Positions 10,980-24,520 of a stretch of DNA of 64,000 bases are shown one piece after another; the first letter of the stretch is position 1, and every line of letters begins with the position of its first letter. This DNA is from Alligator mississippiensis. Its lineage: Eukaryota; Chordata; Crocodylia; Alligatoridae. A program made the translations under genes and the position numbers. The stretch spans positions 17,781,001 through 17,845,000 of the forward strand of contig NC_081837.1 of assembly GCF_030867095.1 (NCBI RefSeq), in the 5' to 3' direction. The notes beneath the pieces were generated by a model. The model ran no database searches, was not told the DNA's origin, and saw nothing but the letters and a program-made list of their open reading frames with translations.

Positions 10980-13920
10980 TCTGTCTAGCACCCCTGGGTA
11001 GCTCGGGTGGCCATGGCACTGTTCCACGAGGCCTCTCTCTTCCAGGAGCTCCTTCCCCCCAGCATGCAGGGCAAGACTGCCCCTTTTGCCGCAGGCCCTG
11101 GGCTTTTATACCTCTAAGCCGCACCGCTTCTGGTCATGTGGCTCACCAGCCACACACAGGGGTTTCCCCTTTTCCCCATGGCCAGCACGTGCTCTCCTGC
11201 TGCAGCTGCACACAGCCCACTTGGCCCGCTGCACCCTCATTAAAGTGACAGGAGCCTCTGGCTTCCTGCCACGCCATTGATTCACACAGAAAACGGGTGC
11301 CGAGGGCGTTCCCTCTGACCTGATGATTTATTCTCTGACCAGGAAGATGAGCTGGAGAAAGATCCAGTCTGACAATGGAGGAGCAAAATGTTGGGAACAC
11401 AGAGGAGAGGAGAGGAGAGGAGGGCTGGCCGCCTCTCAGCAGAGGGTCACACAGCCCTGGGGTCCAGCACTGCCAGCGATGGGCCCTTCTTATTCCCATA
11501 CCCAAGCCGAGGAGGTCTCCACTACTACCACGTGAATTCAGCTGCACTCTGCGAAGCAACTGTTTTGCCAGTGGTGGTCTCTCTTCTGTGAATCGTACTG
11601 ACCAGAAGCCCAGGGGTCCTGGACACGGCTGCCTGGGGCCCCATGGAAAACAGTCCCAGCCGTCCACCTCTAAGGAGAGGCAGCGAAGGTAGGAAAAGCC
11701 CCACATTTCTCTCACTGCTCTCTCTGGAAAAATGTAACGTGGTATTTTCCCTAAACATTTCTCTTACCTCAGCAGATGTTTTGGGGGACTCAGCCAGGCT
11801 CCCTCTCAGGGCTGATCCAAAACGCCCACAAGGTAGCAAACAAATTGCTCTCCGAGCTCGTCTCCTGTGCCATTGGCAGGCCCTGAGTGGAGAGAGGGGG
11901 TTAGCTGTGTGAGACTGGACTCCGGCAGAAGGCAGCGCAGGGGTCTGTATTTCAGACTACTAGAGTTGCAAGTCAATGCTTTCACATGGAGATGGAGCTA
12001 ATTGTCACGTGCATGTGAAATCAAGGCTGTTACAGGCAGGATGGCATGACCAATTTCTTGGCACTAAGCTTTGTTGCCAAACAGTGCCTATTAGGGCTAA
12101 GCAAAGCAGTTTGCGATGGCATTTCGAAACCCTCCACTTGCATGGCCTAAGAAACTGGGGAAAAGGAAAAAACAGAAGTAAAGCCTCCCTTTGGTATTTT
12201 TGAAGTGAGATGGTTCACACTATACCTGCAAACTATATTTCTGTTTCAGTCTTTACCTGAATGTATTTGTTTTGAAATGCATCTCCCCAAATTCAAATGA
12301 AATGCTTCAAGTACACACCAACTGCTGAAACTTCCTTAGCCTGACAAAGAGTTTTTGAACTCGAAAGCTTGCTTAATAACTATTCTCCAACTATTTGGGT
12401 TGGTCTAATAAAAGATATCAAATTCACTCAAGGAACCTTGTCTGCCTCATTCAAGCAAAACATTCGTTGCCGCCTTAGCTTGCCTTGGCTACTGCCTGAA
12501 AAACCAAATCCTCAGACACTTGCCATGGTCACAGGGGTGAGATTTCACTTTACAGCTGAACAGAAATGGGATTATTTCCCTCAGAGGAAGTAGCATCTCC
12601 TCTAGTTCAAGGTCTCCGTATCCCCAGACACCTGCTGCTCAGCTTCCTTTCCAGGCAACTTTCCCAGAAGACCAGTCGAAATGCTAAGGAAGAGAACAGC
12701 CCGGGTAGGGGCTAAAAATCAGATGATGCCAACAAATAAGGGACTGTGCATCGCACCCTGAAAGGAGGGGCATAGTTAAAAAGGGAGCTCGCCACACTAT
12801 GGATTCTCCTTACGCCTGGAGACAAGGAGTCCCCACGGGCAGAAAGAGATTCTGCCGACTAAGTGAGAGCAGCAGGCAGCTGTCGCCTGGAAGGGCGGCC
12901 GGGATACCTGGGAAGGAGTTGATGGAGTGGCCTGGCCATCTTTGGAAGCAGGCTCTTGTTTTGCCAGAGTCTGAAAAAAGGAAACCCAGGTAGTCAGACA
13001 GTCTTCCAAGGGTTTTGTGGCTCCAGCAAAATTCAGCATCAGTCAAACACAGAACACAAGTAAATCACACATAATACACTGAAGCAAAGCCAGAGACAGT
13101 CGGTTCTGTTTGCTCTGTAAGGAGAGAAGGAGTAAGCCAGCAGTAAAGAGCGGGCACAGCCAGATGTCAGTCCTTCCTAGGGAACGCCTCTGTGGGCACA
13201 ACACCTTCCCCAGGCTGTTTCCCTCAGGGGGGTTGTAACTGGTCAAGCAGTTTCCAAAACCTGCTCCCACAGGAATGGCTCCATCTCTGCTCCATCAACT
13301 CAGGTGAGATTGTGCCATTAAACCAAGGGGATTCATTAGAAACAATTCCAGCCACCTCTACAGCTTTACCCAGCCGACAAAAGCCTCCTCGCTGTTTGGG
13401 AGTGTCACCCACTGGGTGCCTATGCACCTGCTCTGACCCGCTCTATTTAGAACCCAGCTGAGTGACTCTGGCCAAGTCCTGGAGTGCCGACCGCCTTGGA
13501 TCGGCATTAACGGTGGTGCAATGAAGCTGCTTTCTGGCTGGGGCCCTGGATGAGGTCAGAAAAGTTATTTAAAGTTGCGGCCACTTGGCCTGATCTCTCT
13601 TCTTGTTCCTGGGGTGCTGAAGTCTGAATGCTGATTTGGGAGCCAGGAAAGCCTGATACCCATGGGCGGAGGGCAGCGGGGGGGCACCCATGCTCTTCAC
13701 CGATGAAGCAAACTGAAACAATGTGCAGGACAAGCCTCAGGGACAGCGAGAGAAAATCTCTCAGGGCTTGAGACCTCTGTTCTCTCCCTCTGCTTTCTGG
13801 GTTTTTGAGTGGGATGAAGCTGTGTGAGGGACATCAATCCCTGCAGCAAACTGGCCAAGGTTGAAACCTGGCGTGAATCCAAAACACCATAAAACCAGTG
13901 GGACGTGTTCTTTTATTAGT
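10980..13920. other. No recognised gene; one dispersed repeat inside
   Basis: Several frames of 60 to 190 codons overlap at 11143-11912 but none has a domain, and the two strands carry equally long frames. A GGAGAGGAGAGGAGAGGAGG purine run lies at about 11403-11425. The dispersed repeat annotated at 12300-12455 sits here. I see no long terminal repeat immediately before the provirus at 13929. Confidence 0.45.
12300..12455 (+). repeat. Dispersed repeat family R, copy 1
   Basis: The block reads CACCAACTGCTGAAACTTCC, then GTTTTTGAACTCGAAAGCTT, AACTATTCTCCAACTATTTG, GGTTGGTCTAATAAAAGATA and ends near CCTTGTCTGCCT. The same order is found at 55328-55463 in this orientation and reversed at 26955-27130, 42222-42320, 51255-51400 and, more diverged, 54240-54400. 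It is a multicopy interspersed element without coding capacity. I cannot name its class. Confidence 0.75.
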
Positions 13921-13928
13921 ATGATGAG

Positions 13929-15278
13929 ATGTCCAAAAGGCGAACAAAATCTCAAACTAAAAGTCTAAAAGACTCTCAAAAAAAATTAAAACAGCAGTTA
14001 AAAGCTGTTCGGGAAAAATTGGCTGCTCCCCCAAATTACACGCCGGCCACTGCACCAATGTATCCAGCATTGCCTGGGGTGCCCCCACTGCCAAAGCCAG
14101 CAAAGAATATCCTTAACTTTTGTTCGAACCCTGCTCTCCTGAAACTCCCACATCAGCAACAACCGGTTCAACATCAGGCTGCAGCCCAGGCTAGTAACCC
14201 ATTAGCTGAAGCTCCTTTGGTAAACTCATCTACGGAGCTTAATAGTCCAAACTCATCCACCATACCTGCCACTCAATCATCACCAGTGTGGCAATTTACT
14301 CCTGGGTCACAACCCACCACAGGTGTATTTAGAAGAATGAGAATAGGCACGGAAAGATCTGCCATTAATCTTAGATCCCGGGATGTACAAATTCTGCCCC
14401 TAAGACAAATGCCAGGCATTGGCACCAATGGACAAAATATAGTAACCGTGCATGCACCCTGGACTCCAGGTGATCTCTACAATTTAACTCAAAAATTCCC
14501 CAAAATCAGGGAAGACCCAGAAAAATTTCAGGAAGAATTGCAGACTGTTATAAATTGTTATAATCCAACATGGGCTGACATTAATCAGCTCATGCGATCC
14601 ATTTTGCCCAAGGAAACTATGCTGAGTCTGTACGCTGCCAGTACTTGGCCAGATCAAAACCCAGGGACTGGCCAAGACTTTATTGACAAGAGAAATGCTT
14701 TGGTTCGGGCAGTTCTCACAATTTGCCCAAAAAAGGCAGACTGAACCAAAATAAATACCTGTAAACAAAACAAAAATGAACACCCCAGTGACTATTTGGA
14801 ACTCCTCAAACAGGCATTTGAATGATATTCAGGAATGGATAACCCGGTTGGAAATGCTAAACAAGCAATAGTGGTAGCATTCGTCCAGGGACTTAACCCT
14901 AAAATTGCTGAGAAAATTCAAACAGTTATTATTGGCTGGGAAACTAAAGATTTGACTGAAGTCCTTGCTGCAGCTAACCATTTTCATAACAAATTGGAAC
15001 GGTTCAAAGACAATGCTGAGTTTAAGTTAATGGCCTTACAGATTTCTCAGTTGCAGGGTCCAGGTAGAGGAAGGGGATGAGGACAGGGAAGGAGAGGCCC
15101 CAGTAGATTCAGGGGAAGAGATAGATCCTCGGGCCCACAAAACCCAGGCTATGGGAACCAATGTCATTATTGCAAGCAAGAAGGACATTGGAAATCAGAA
15201 TGCCCCAACCGCCCCGGCCAAGGACCCAGCCCCCAGCCCCCACCTCCTCTTCCTGTCAGTTTTCCCAGTGTTGAATAG
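13929..15278 (+). pseudogene. Endogenous retrovirus gag, gammaretrovirus-like, broken
   Basis: One reading frame, with start at 13929, can be followed as gag-like sequence to an amber codon at 15276-15278, interrupted by TGA codons at 14742, 14822 and 15078. The N-terminal part is lysine-rich and then proline/glutamine-rich. The capsid-like part (residues about 175-250) shows the PGDLYNL, EDPEKFQEEL and NPTWADINQLM pattern typical of gammaretrovirus-type capsids. Near the end a single zinc knuckle, CX2CX4HX4C, is readable at about 15161-15202. Gag would be the structural polyprotein of the particle. The three internal stops make this copy non-functional. No long terminal repeat or primer-binding site could be placed. 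Confidence 0.85.
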
Positions 15279-16270
15279 GACAGCCTGAGGGACAGTGACA
15301 TCATCGCTCCTTTGCTTGCTACTGACCAATCCGGTCCCTTTGTTGAATGCCTTATTTCTGGTAAACCTGTCTCCTGTCTTGTTGATACCGAAGCTTCCCG
15401 CTCCACGCTAAAGGCTACTGAATTTCCTTTCCTACCTCATTTCCCTGAAACTGTAAATGCTGTCGGTATAGGCAGACAGCCTATCCCACATCCCGTCTCT
15501 GAACCTGTCTCCATCTCTATTGGCCCTTTGTCTGAAAATCATGCCTTTCTTCTTAGCCCTTGTGCACCTGCTGAACTCATTGCTTTAACACATACTTACA
15601 TTCTTGCAAAAAATCAAACCACAACCATTTATACTGACTCTAAGTATGCTTTTGGTGTTGTTCATGATTTTGGACAAATCTGGAAACAAAGAGGGTTCCT
15701 CACTTCATCAGGGACCCAAATCAGTCATGGTTGTTATGTAAAAGCGCTCTTAGAAGCTGTTCAACTGCCTTCTGCTATTGCTATTGTTAAATGTAAAGCT
15801 CATGAGAAACCCGTTGATGATGTCACACGAGGAAATGATCGGGCAGACCGTTCTGCCAGAAACGCGGCCCTTTCTGGCCCACAGGCTCCTAACTCTGGTC
15901 TTGTTTGTTTTTCAGCAGACCAGTCTCCTTTGGCTAGCCTTTCAAGTCTGGCCCTTCTTCAAAAACAGGCCCTAAAAAAAGGAAAGGATGGCTGGCTGCG
16001 TGCAGGATGTTCACTGCGCCCCGACTCTCTCTGGCGCTCCCCGGACGGCCGCCTGGTGGCGCCTAGAGAGCTTTTGCCACATCTTGCTCGTTTAACCCAC
16101 ACTGTGGCCCATACGAGCAAAGGGGGAATGATTGCTATAGTACAAAGAGATTGGTTTGCCCCAAATTTTCCTTCCATGGCACAACAGTACTGTAGCTCCT
16201 GTCCCATCTGTCTAGCTTACAATATTGGGCAACGGGTAAAAACGACACCTGCAGCCCATCCCCCTGCATG
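15279..16270 (+). pseudogene. Endogenous retrovirus pol relic: protease, RNase H and integrase N-terminus, reverse transcriptase deleted
   Basis: The pol frame is the same as gag and follows directly after the amber codon, the arrangement gammaretroviruses use for stop-codon readthrough. A protease domain comes first (about 15330-15560); its catalytic triplet reads Asp-Thr-Glu rather than Asp-Thr-Gly, which should abolish activity. At about 15565 the frame passes without a break into RNase H (AELIALT, then YTDSKYAF, then GNDRADRSAR), so the whole reverse transcriptase and connection region are missing. An integrase zinc-binding domain follows (H-x3-H, then C-x2-C at about 16195-16215). The DDE core, env and 3' LTR are absent. 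The open frame runs on to 16490 through unrelated GC-rich DNA. Confidence 0.85.
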
Positions 16271-16274
16271 GGGA

Positions 16275-16455
16275 CTGTGTAAATCTGCAAATGCTGCGAG
16301 CGAGGAGAGCCCCCCCCGGCCTGGTCCGGCCCGGCCCGGCCCGGCCCCGCTGCTGCTTCCCTGCCCTGCCCTGTCCACGCTATGGGACCGCGAAGGATCG
16401 CAGGCGGACCAATCGGCGCACAGAACGGCATCCCTCCCAGCCAATCGCCGCACGT
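16275..16455. promoter_or_regulatory. GC-rich CpG-dense segment with two CCAAT boxes
   Basis: The segment is strongly GC-rich with a run of CGGCCCGGCCCGGCCCGGCC-type repeats at about 16318-16350. It carries two CCAAT motifs in similar surroundings (GGACCAATCGGCG near 16407 and CAGCCAATCGCCG near 16438). It sits exactly between the end of the retroviral pol relic and the broken methyltransferase exon. It resembles a small CpG-island promoter, though GC-rich filler or part of another element is possible. No transcript can be assigned. Confidence 0.35.
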
Positions 16456-16675
16456 CTCCAGGTGTCCCCCTGGCTTTAGCAGGGAGCTGATGTTCTTCAG
16501 GGCAGCACAAAACGTGCCCAGGTCTTTGCAGGCAGCTTCCAAGCACAGTGTGGAGAGCAGGCACTTGGCCGCAGGCAGTGTCATGGGGGCCAGAGGGTTG
16601 GGCTTCCTCACATCGCACTTCAGAGCCTGCTTCACTTTCTTCCTCGGTTTCTCTTCCTTCTCAGCCCACTTTTCC
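16455..16675 (-). pseudogene. NNMT/INMT-like exon 3, 5' half only (relic 2)
   Basis: On the minus strand a clean acceptor (TTTCTTCCCAG) ends at 16676 and is followed by a frame matching the start of exon 3 of the gene at 22232-24433: WAEKE, then [28 protein letters not shown] and [12 protein letters not shown]. Similarity stops abruptly at about 16455, inside the methyltransferase fold, where the GC-rich segment begins. The second half of the exon, including the C-terminus, is missing. No matching exon 1 or 2 was found nearby, so I regard it as a dead tandem copy truncated by rearrangement. Confidence 0.8.
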
Positions 16676-16679
16676 CTGG

Positions 16680-17385
16680 GAAGAAATATTGAGTGCATGA
16701 AACCTCTCAGTCAGCTGCCTGCCTAGAAGCTTGTGTTGATAGAAAAGGGAGGGCGTTCAATGAAACTGAAGAGCAGTGCCTTGAAGAGGGGATGCTCGCC
16801 CCCGCTCTATTATACACAACGAGGCTGTAGACCTTACTGCCACAAGAAGCCATTGAGGCCATGGCCAGGCACCTGCACTTGTTCCCAGACAGAGAAAGGC
16901 CCCTAACTCTGAGCTCAGGGTCCCCAGAGGGAGACTCGGGGTGCATATGCACTGCAAACTGGAGGAGCAAGGGCATCCTGTGCAGACACCCCCAAAGCTG
17001 CTTCCGGGGAGCTCCGATGCCAGCATGAGAAACATTGAGCTGTGGAAACCCCAGGACCAGAGAGACTAGATTAAAGCTATGTGAGTTGGTCAGCACCTGC
17101 TGTATCACATCAGGAGAAACTGCTAGAGTTGCTGCATGTAGCTACAGCTGCAGCTGTTTTCCCACTTACCATTTGCATTGCCTTATTCACATCAGGGCCC
17201 TTTGCAAGGCGGCAGAGATAAAGGTCCTGTTTGGAGGCCCTCTCCTTCAGGGACAGAGGCTGGTGAGAGCTGAGCTAGAATGAAGGGCCCACGAGCCCTC
17301 TGCTGGAATTGTTCAGAAACTCACCCAGAAAGGTTGTGTTGTCTGCAAAAATATCTAGTGTGCGGTTGTCTACGGTTTTCAGAGA
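16680..17385. other. No recognised gene
   Basis: This would be intron upstream of relic exon 3 if the duplicated gene were once complete. I find no exon 2 with the IDIGSGPT motif here on either strand, and no repeat I can name. Confidence 0.4.
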
Positions 17386-17389
17386 CTGT

Positions 17390-17935
17390 CAGGGGCTGCA
17401 AGGGACCTGGTAGATCGCCGGGTGCAGCCCCCTGCACTAGGCAGGAAAAGACACTGGGGTCAAATGACCCCAGCGAGGTGACCATCCAGTCTCCTGTTGA
17501 AGATGTCCAGGGTAGGTGACCGCACCACCCCTGGGGGGAGTTTATTCCACAGTCTGGACACCCTGACTGTGGAGGAGTTTTCCCTGGACTTGCACCTGAC
17601 GCGGCTTCCAGGAGTTTGTACCCATTGCTCCTGGTCTTCCCCAGGGGTGCCCTGGTGAACAGCTGTTCCCCAAGCCTTTGATGTACTCCCCGATGTAGCG
17701 GTAAGCTGCTACCACGTCCCCTCTCAGCCTGCTCTTCTGTGGGCTGAAGAGGCCCAAGTCCCTCGGCCTCTCCTCGTATGGCTTGTCTTGCAAGTCCCTG
17801 ATCCTATGAGTGGCAGCGTGGTGTTTGCCCTGCGGGCCGCAACATCGCACTGCCAGCTCATGTTCGTGCGATGATCTAGGACTACCCCTAGGTCCCTTTC
17901 GGCTGTGGTACAAGTCTAATTGTTGCCACCGAGCC
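17390..17935 (-). mobile_element. CR1 LINE fragment, reverse-transcriptase C-terminus and 3' end
   Basis: The minus strand carries a frame with RLRGDVVAAYRYIGEY and GHPWGRPGAMGTN-type sequence, plus upstream residues RTIRDLQDKPYEERP. These correspond to the post-palm end of CR1 ORF2 as also seen in the copy at 43708. The plus-strand sequence from CTGGTAGATCGCCGGGTGC to GAGGTGACCATCCAGTCTCC is the reverse complement of a CR1 3' end. The element is 5'-truncated and has several frame breaks. Confidence 0.8.
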
Positions 17936-18580
17936 TGAGGTCTGCTGGGGACTGTTTGCCCCCAGATGCGGGTGTTTCAGGCATGCTCAGCAGGAATAAG
18001 GAGCCTGTCCCATCTATTTTGACTGTACAGACCTGCGGTCAGGACAATTGCTTCCTGGGTGTTTGCACAGCACCCACTGCTCTGGGGCCCTGGTCTCAGG
18101 GCAGGCCTCTAACCACGGTTGGGTTAGTCTTTACCTATCCTAAAGCAGTTCAGCAGGGGACTTTGTCCAGACTGATGCAGGACAGGCTTTACCTACTTAG
18201 CTGCCTGCTGTATTTTTCAGCTTAGGAAGGGAAAGAGCAAGGAAAATCATTTAGGAACAGGATGCAGAGGCTACTTGTACCTTCCTGTGGGGTGGGGTGG
18301 TGGGAGAGCGAAAGGTTTAATTGCTGGTGCCAGCACCACCTGTTAATCCATCCCCACCTCTCTTGAATGGAGACTGCCTCCCATGTGGACATGGGTGAAG
18401 CCCAGTAATTAGCCAGTATGCTGGCAACGTAGTGACATGTGGGGTTAACAGACTTTGAGATACTGGCCATGGCTGCAGAGAGGAGCGGGTAGTGCGATGC
18501 ACGGTGAGCTGTCCTGGCCCCACAGCTGTTGCTACCAAGATGGGGGCGGGGGGTGTTTCCAGGCCCCTAGACATGCCTTG
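17936..18580. other. No recognised gene
   Basis: Nothing beyond short frames is visible. The first ~30 bp may still belong to the CR1 copy. Confidence 0.4.
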
Positions 18581-18584
18581 GCAC

Positions 18585-18850
18585 TTCCCAAGTGTGTCTA
18601 CACAAGACACTTATTGCACATTAGCCTAATAACACTGTGCAGTAGCTTGTCATGGCAAAAAATGTGCTATTAGTCTACTGCGCAGTCTTATTCAGGTAAT
18701 GTACAGTTAGCATCACTAAATAACTATGTGCCAGTGCTACTGCACTGTAACTTTAGTGCATTTCGTTAGTACTAAAATAAATGCACAGTATCTAAGGCGC
18801 ATTAATGAACACGAACCCACACAATGCAGTGTGCTGTGTGACACTCACTT
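18585..18850. mobile_element. Possible non-autonomous DNA element rich in TTAGT/CACTAA motifs
   Basis: The stretch starts with AAGTGTGTCTACACAAGAC and contains repeated, partly inverted words (GCACATTAG, TGTGCTATTAGT, GTGCAGTAG, GCACTGTAACTTTAGTGC). The TGTCTACAC start recalls the end of the element at 60225-60480. No clean duplication of the target site was found, so this is tentative. Confidence 0.35.
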
Positions 18851-18859
18851 AAAGCAAAC

Positions 18860-19900
18860 ATCTCACACAGGCTTCTCAGGTTGAGTGTCAGGATCTTGTT
18901 TCCTTTGCAGTGACTTGCACCGAGGCTGCAGTATGTTTCCAAGTAGATCCTGGGGTTGAAATCCATCTGATTCCCTTGTAAAACTGCTTCAGCAACTTTC
19001 TTAAGGACTGGATACAGAGGCTATGGGACGAGTGTTACTATAACAGCGTGCTGGGGCTGCGAGCTATTGCTGGGGGGGTGCTGGAGGATGGAAGTGGCCT
19101 ACAGATGCTTGTGTGTGTCAGGAAAGCAGAGACATGTGGGATTGCTGAATATTCGTCAAAACTCATCCCTCTTCCAGCACCGCAGCAGAGGGCTGTAGGA
19201 CAGGGCATCGTTCCCTGCTTTTATCATCCTTGTGAGTAACTGTGGCCATCGCTCCCTGTGTTTTATCATCCTCATGAGTAACTTTTCATGGCAGCAAAGT
19301 GAAGCAAAGTCAGCAGGAGAGGGATTCATTTTGGCTGTAGGAGTGCAACTCACTGAACCAGGCGGGAGATCCAGAAGTCTCTGAGCTCCCTAGGGATGCC
19401 TGTGAAGTAGGCACTTGGTAGTTAACATGTGACGGCATTTTTCTTGATGTATCACAGGCTTCAGAACAGGACGGAGAAGAAACTGTGCCCTGTGCGATGG
19501 GATGGGTTGCATTGGGTGGGTGAGATGCATTGGTGAAGTGGCATGGGAACTGCCCGCTGGGACAGCAAACAGCGCTATAGCTCGGCTCCAGACAGACTGT
19601 GCTGAGGGCACCTAAGGGCTGGCAGCCTTCTCTGGGTTTGCTTCATGCTAAACAGGGCTCTTGGTATTAGATGAGTTAGAAAGCAGCAAAAAAAAAAAAA
19701 AGCGGGGGGGGGGGGGGGGTGTTGCAAAATAACTCCTCCAAACTGGCAAAAGTTTCCAGTTCTGTTTTATTGATCCATAGATGAGAACTCCGTGCAGAAA
19801 TAGTTTGCATGTTATACTGGATACGAGCATTTTCTATTCAAGAGTTAAAGCAGACTATTGTGTTTCAGGCAGGTGTAATTAGTTCTAAGAAGCCGATCTA
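18860..19900. other. No recognised gene; poly-A/poly-G tract
   Basis: A homopolymer run of about 14 A followed by GC and about 16 G lies at 19688-19720. Flanks carry no domain-bearing frame. A duplicated ATCATCCT(C/T)(A/G)TGAGTAAC word near 19224 and 19266 is a small local direct repeat of about 42 bp. Confidence 0.5.
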
Positions 19901-19931
19901 ATGGATTATTTGATTGTTTTCAATGCAGACC

Positions 19932-20183
19932 AGAGGGCAAATCACTCTCCACAAGAAACAACAAATACCATCCGACTCACAACCCACTTCCTCTCCCATT
20001 CCTGGCATTGGTGCCTCCTATTATCAAAGACTGGGATCAGACAGACCAGACATTGGACCAAAAACCACAGGGCCCATCTTGGGTGCCCATATACAGTGCC
20101 CTTCCAGACGTGGTGAAAGGTTTGTCAAGAGCTTGAGAAACCCAGGGCCTGAAAAGATCTGGAATGGCATAAGCAATCCATGA
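19932..20183 (+). other. Exon-like open frame of unknown identity
   Basis: A good 3' splice-site context (TTTGATTGTTTTCAATGCAG) ends at about 19929 and is followed by an open frame to a TGA at 20181-20183. The frame is rich in Pro, Gly, Ser, Arg and Tyr (for example PIPGIGASYYQRLG and DRPDIGPKTTGPILGAH). Composition is unlike the surrounding DNA and codon-like, but I do not recognise the protein. A donor-like G|GTTTGT occurs near 20120. It could be a terminal exon, a pseudo-exon or chance. Confidence 0.35.
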
Positions 20184-20504
20184 TTAGTACATGTGGAAGC
20201 AACACCCTGGCCACTCTCAAGGCAGTTTTCACGTTGCTCCTGTTGTTCAGGGTCAGAAGACACTAGCATCACACCTGAGAGTCTGCGCTCCTCTCCTGCC
20301 TAGCGGGGACTTCCACTCACATGCAAATGCTGCAATTTCTTATTTTTTAAGGAGATGTGTGTATTTTCACAGGAAAGGGTGAAACACATTTTAAGCAGGA
20401 ATATATGCATCATCCTGGGCATAATGTAGCTTTTTAATTAATTTAATTTTAATTTCTATTTTAGAAGGATCCTTTTGTGTCCCACTTATTCTCCAAGGGA
20501 CTTA

Positions 20505-20853
20505 AATCACTTTCTCTTTGTGGGCGACAATGAAGTACATCCCAGAAAAATGGCAGATTTCCTGCATGGTGTCGCCGTCCCTGGAGAGGACATCAAACTC
20601 CTGAATGGCAAAGCCAGTTGCACTAAGGGCCCCCCTCAAAAATTCCTCTGTCAGAACAGAAGAACTTTTTGGGACCGACCATGTAGAAACTGGTGCCCAA
20701 ATCTCCACTCAGCACCAAATGCCCCCGTGGTTTTAGCAGAGAGCTGATGTTCTTCAGAGCAGCACGGTAGGAGCTCTGGTCTTTGCAGACTGTTTCCAAG
20801 CAAAATGATGACACCGGGCAGTCAGCCGGAGGGAGGACATCTGGATCCAGGGG
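20505..20853 (-). pseudogene. NNMT/INMT-like exon 3, frameshifted and truncated (relic 1)
   Basis: On the minus strand this copies most of exon 3 of the gene at 22232-24433, through CLETVCKDQSSYRAALKN, SLLKPRGHLVLSGDLGTSFY, MVGPKKF and, in another frame, TEEFLRGALSATGFAIQ and SGMYFIVAHK. A small deletion near 20655 shifts the frame between the two halves. The 5' end of the exon is cut off at about 20853, where a CR1-like fragment abuts. The normal stop position reads through three codons. It lies about 1.4 kb downstream of the complete gene in the same orientation, consistent with a dead tandem duplicate. Confidence 0.85.
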
Positions 20854-21020
20854 CTTAGACTCTACCTAAGACTACCTTCAACCCTGATGCAACATAGACC
20901 TAGCATCTTAACCTGCCACTAGTAAAGCAGAGGAACCACAGCTTCCTTTAGATGTTGCCACTATACGATCAAGAGGTCCTGGGTAGAGACCACATCCCCC
21001 ACTATAGAGAAAGGCAAAAC
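20854..21020 (-). mobile_element. CR1-like fragment abutting relic exon
   Basis: The order CTCTACCTAAGACTACCTTCA, CCTGATGCAACATAGACC, CATCTTAACCTGCCACTAG and AAAGCAGAGGAACC matches the middle of the fragment at 8035-8480. It starts where exon-3 similarity ends, so its insertion or a rearrangement at its edge removed the 5' part of the exon. Confidence 0.55.
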
Positions 21021-21024
21021 CCCC

Positions 21025-22231
21025 ACTGTCCAGAACAAGCCCTTTCTCTGAGCACAACCCTACCCCCAGCACCTTGCATGAGCAAACTGAGGGAGAGGGT
21101 AAGAAATGGAGGAGTGTTACTTCTTGGGAATATCCAAGCTTCCTATGCCTCAAATCCCTGACCTGTAAAAAATTGTCTATCCCTGCTGAAATTGTGGTGT
21201 CCTGGCAATGTGGTCGGGAAGGACATGGGTGATGCACATTTCCAGGGAACTCATAAACCTAAGGAAAAGGATGACATAGTACAGTTAGAGAACAATTCAG
21301 CGTTTATTGGAAACAATGGCAAGCCACACATAATACATTTGGTTTAGGTCTAGTAGAGTCAGTCTCTCATGTTCATCACTGGGAATATTTAATAAAGCTG
21401 TATTTTGATTCCATTTTTCATACAGCTAATTTTGAGAAGTAACGTGACATTTGACAAACACTTGAGCAGCATCCATTGAGTTATCTGGAGATGCCAAAAA
21501 TGTGGAGAGCAAGAACAAGGACAACCACCACGACAGAGAACAGCTTTCCTCTCACGATGTGGTTTCCTGGAGGTTTGCTTCAGAAAATGCCAAGGCCAAA
21601 AGGACAGGGTGTGCAGAAAGCGTTCAAGAATCACCTAAATTTAAGGCATGTTAATTAGCATATTTCTACTGGACTATCTACTGCAAAGGAATTTGATTTT
21701 GATTTGTTGCTGCAGCAACTAAGTTTTGGGTGCCACTGTTGAAATGGGCACAGTATCCAGAGTCTCTCTTGCCTGAAGAAGGGTGTATGTGCCTGAAAAC
21801 TTGCAAAGGACAATATTTCCAACTATTTAGTTGGTCTACAGAGCACCAAGGAAAAAGAACTGTCTGCTGCTACAGAAGAAGGCGAAACCCCCTATAGTTC
21901 CCACTCAGGCTACGTGACAACTTGACTTTTCTGCTCATAAATCCCAAATTCCATCAGTTCCAATCAATCCCATTCCAAGGAATGAGGACAGATCAAGGCC
22001 AAGATACCAATTAGGGTCTGCTAGTTATTGCCTCGAATTGTCCCTCTATGAGAGTAAACGTCTTCAGTCCAAATTAAGGGCATGTAGGAAAATCTTTCCC
22101 TGTCATCACGGGGAATGCACAACAATTAAAGGAGAAGAGAGCCATGACCAGCAAGAGAATGAAGCCTTAATAAGATTCTCTTTTCCCACTGGGGACAATT
22201 TTCCCCCAATTCTCCAAGGGACTTAATCACT
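21025..22231. other. Intergenic DNA downstream of the methyltransferase gene
   Basis: No gene is visible. A weak match to the dispersed R family (CCTGAAGAAGGGTGTATG, then CCAACTATTTAGTTGGTCTA) lies at about 21770-21845. No AATAAA close to the stop of the methyltransferase gene was found on the minus strand; the nearest hexamer I can see is near 21300. Confidence 0.45.
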
Positions 22232-24433
<2,202 letters not shown>

Positions 24434-24520
24434 GGGTTTGCTCTGCCCTGGCTCTTCCCTGGCTTTGCTCTATTCTTGCCTGAGTCTCTTCTTGGGGCTT
24501 GTATCATCCCATCTACACTC

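Noticed and set aside
16217-16618. 133-codon minus-strand frame joining methyltransferase exon and GC-rich DNA
   Set aside because: It runs out of frame with the exon-3 relic and through the GC-rich junction; no family similarity.
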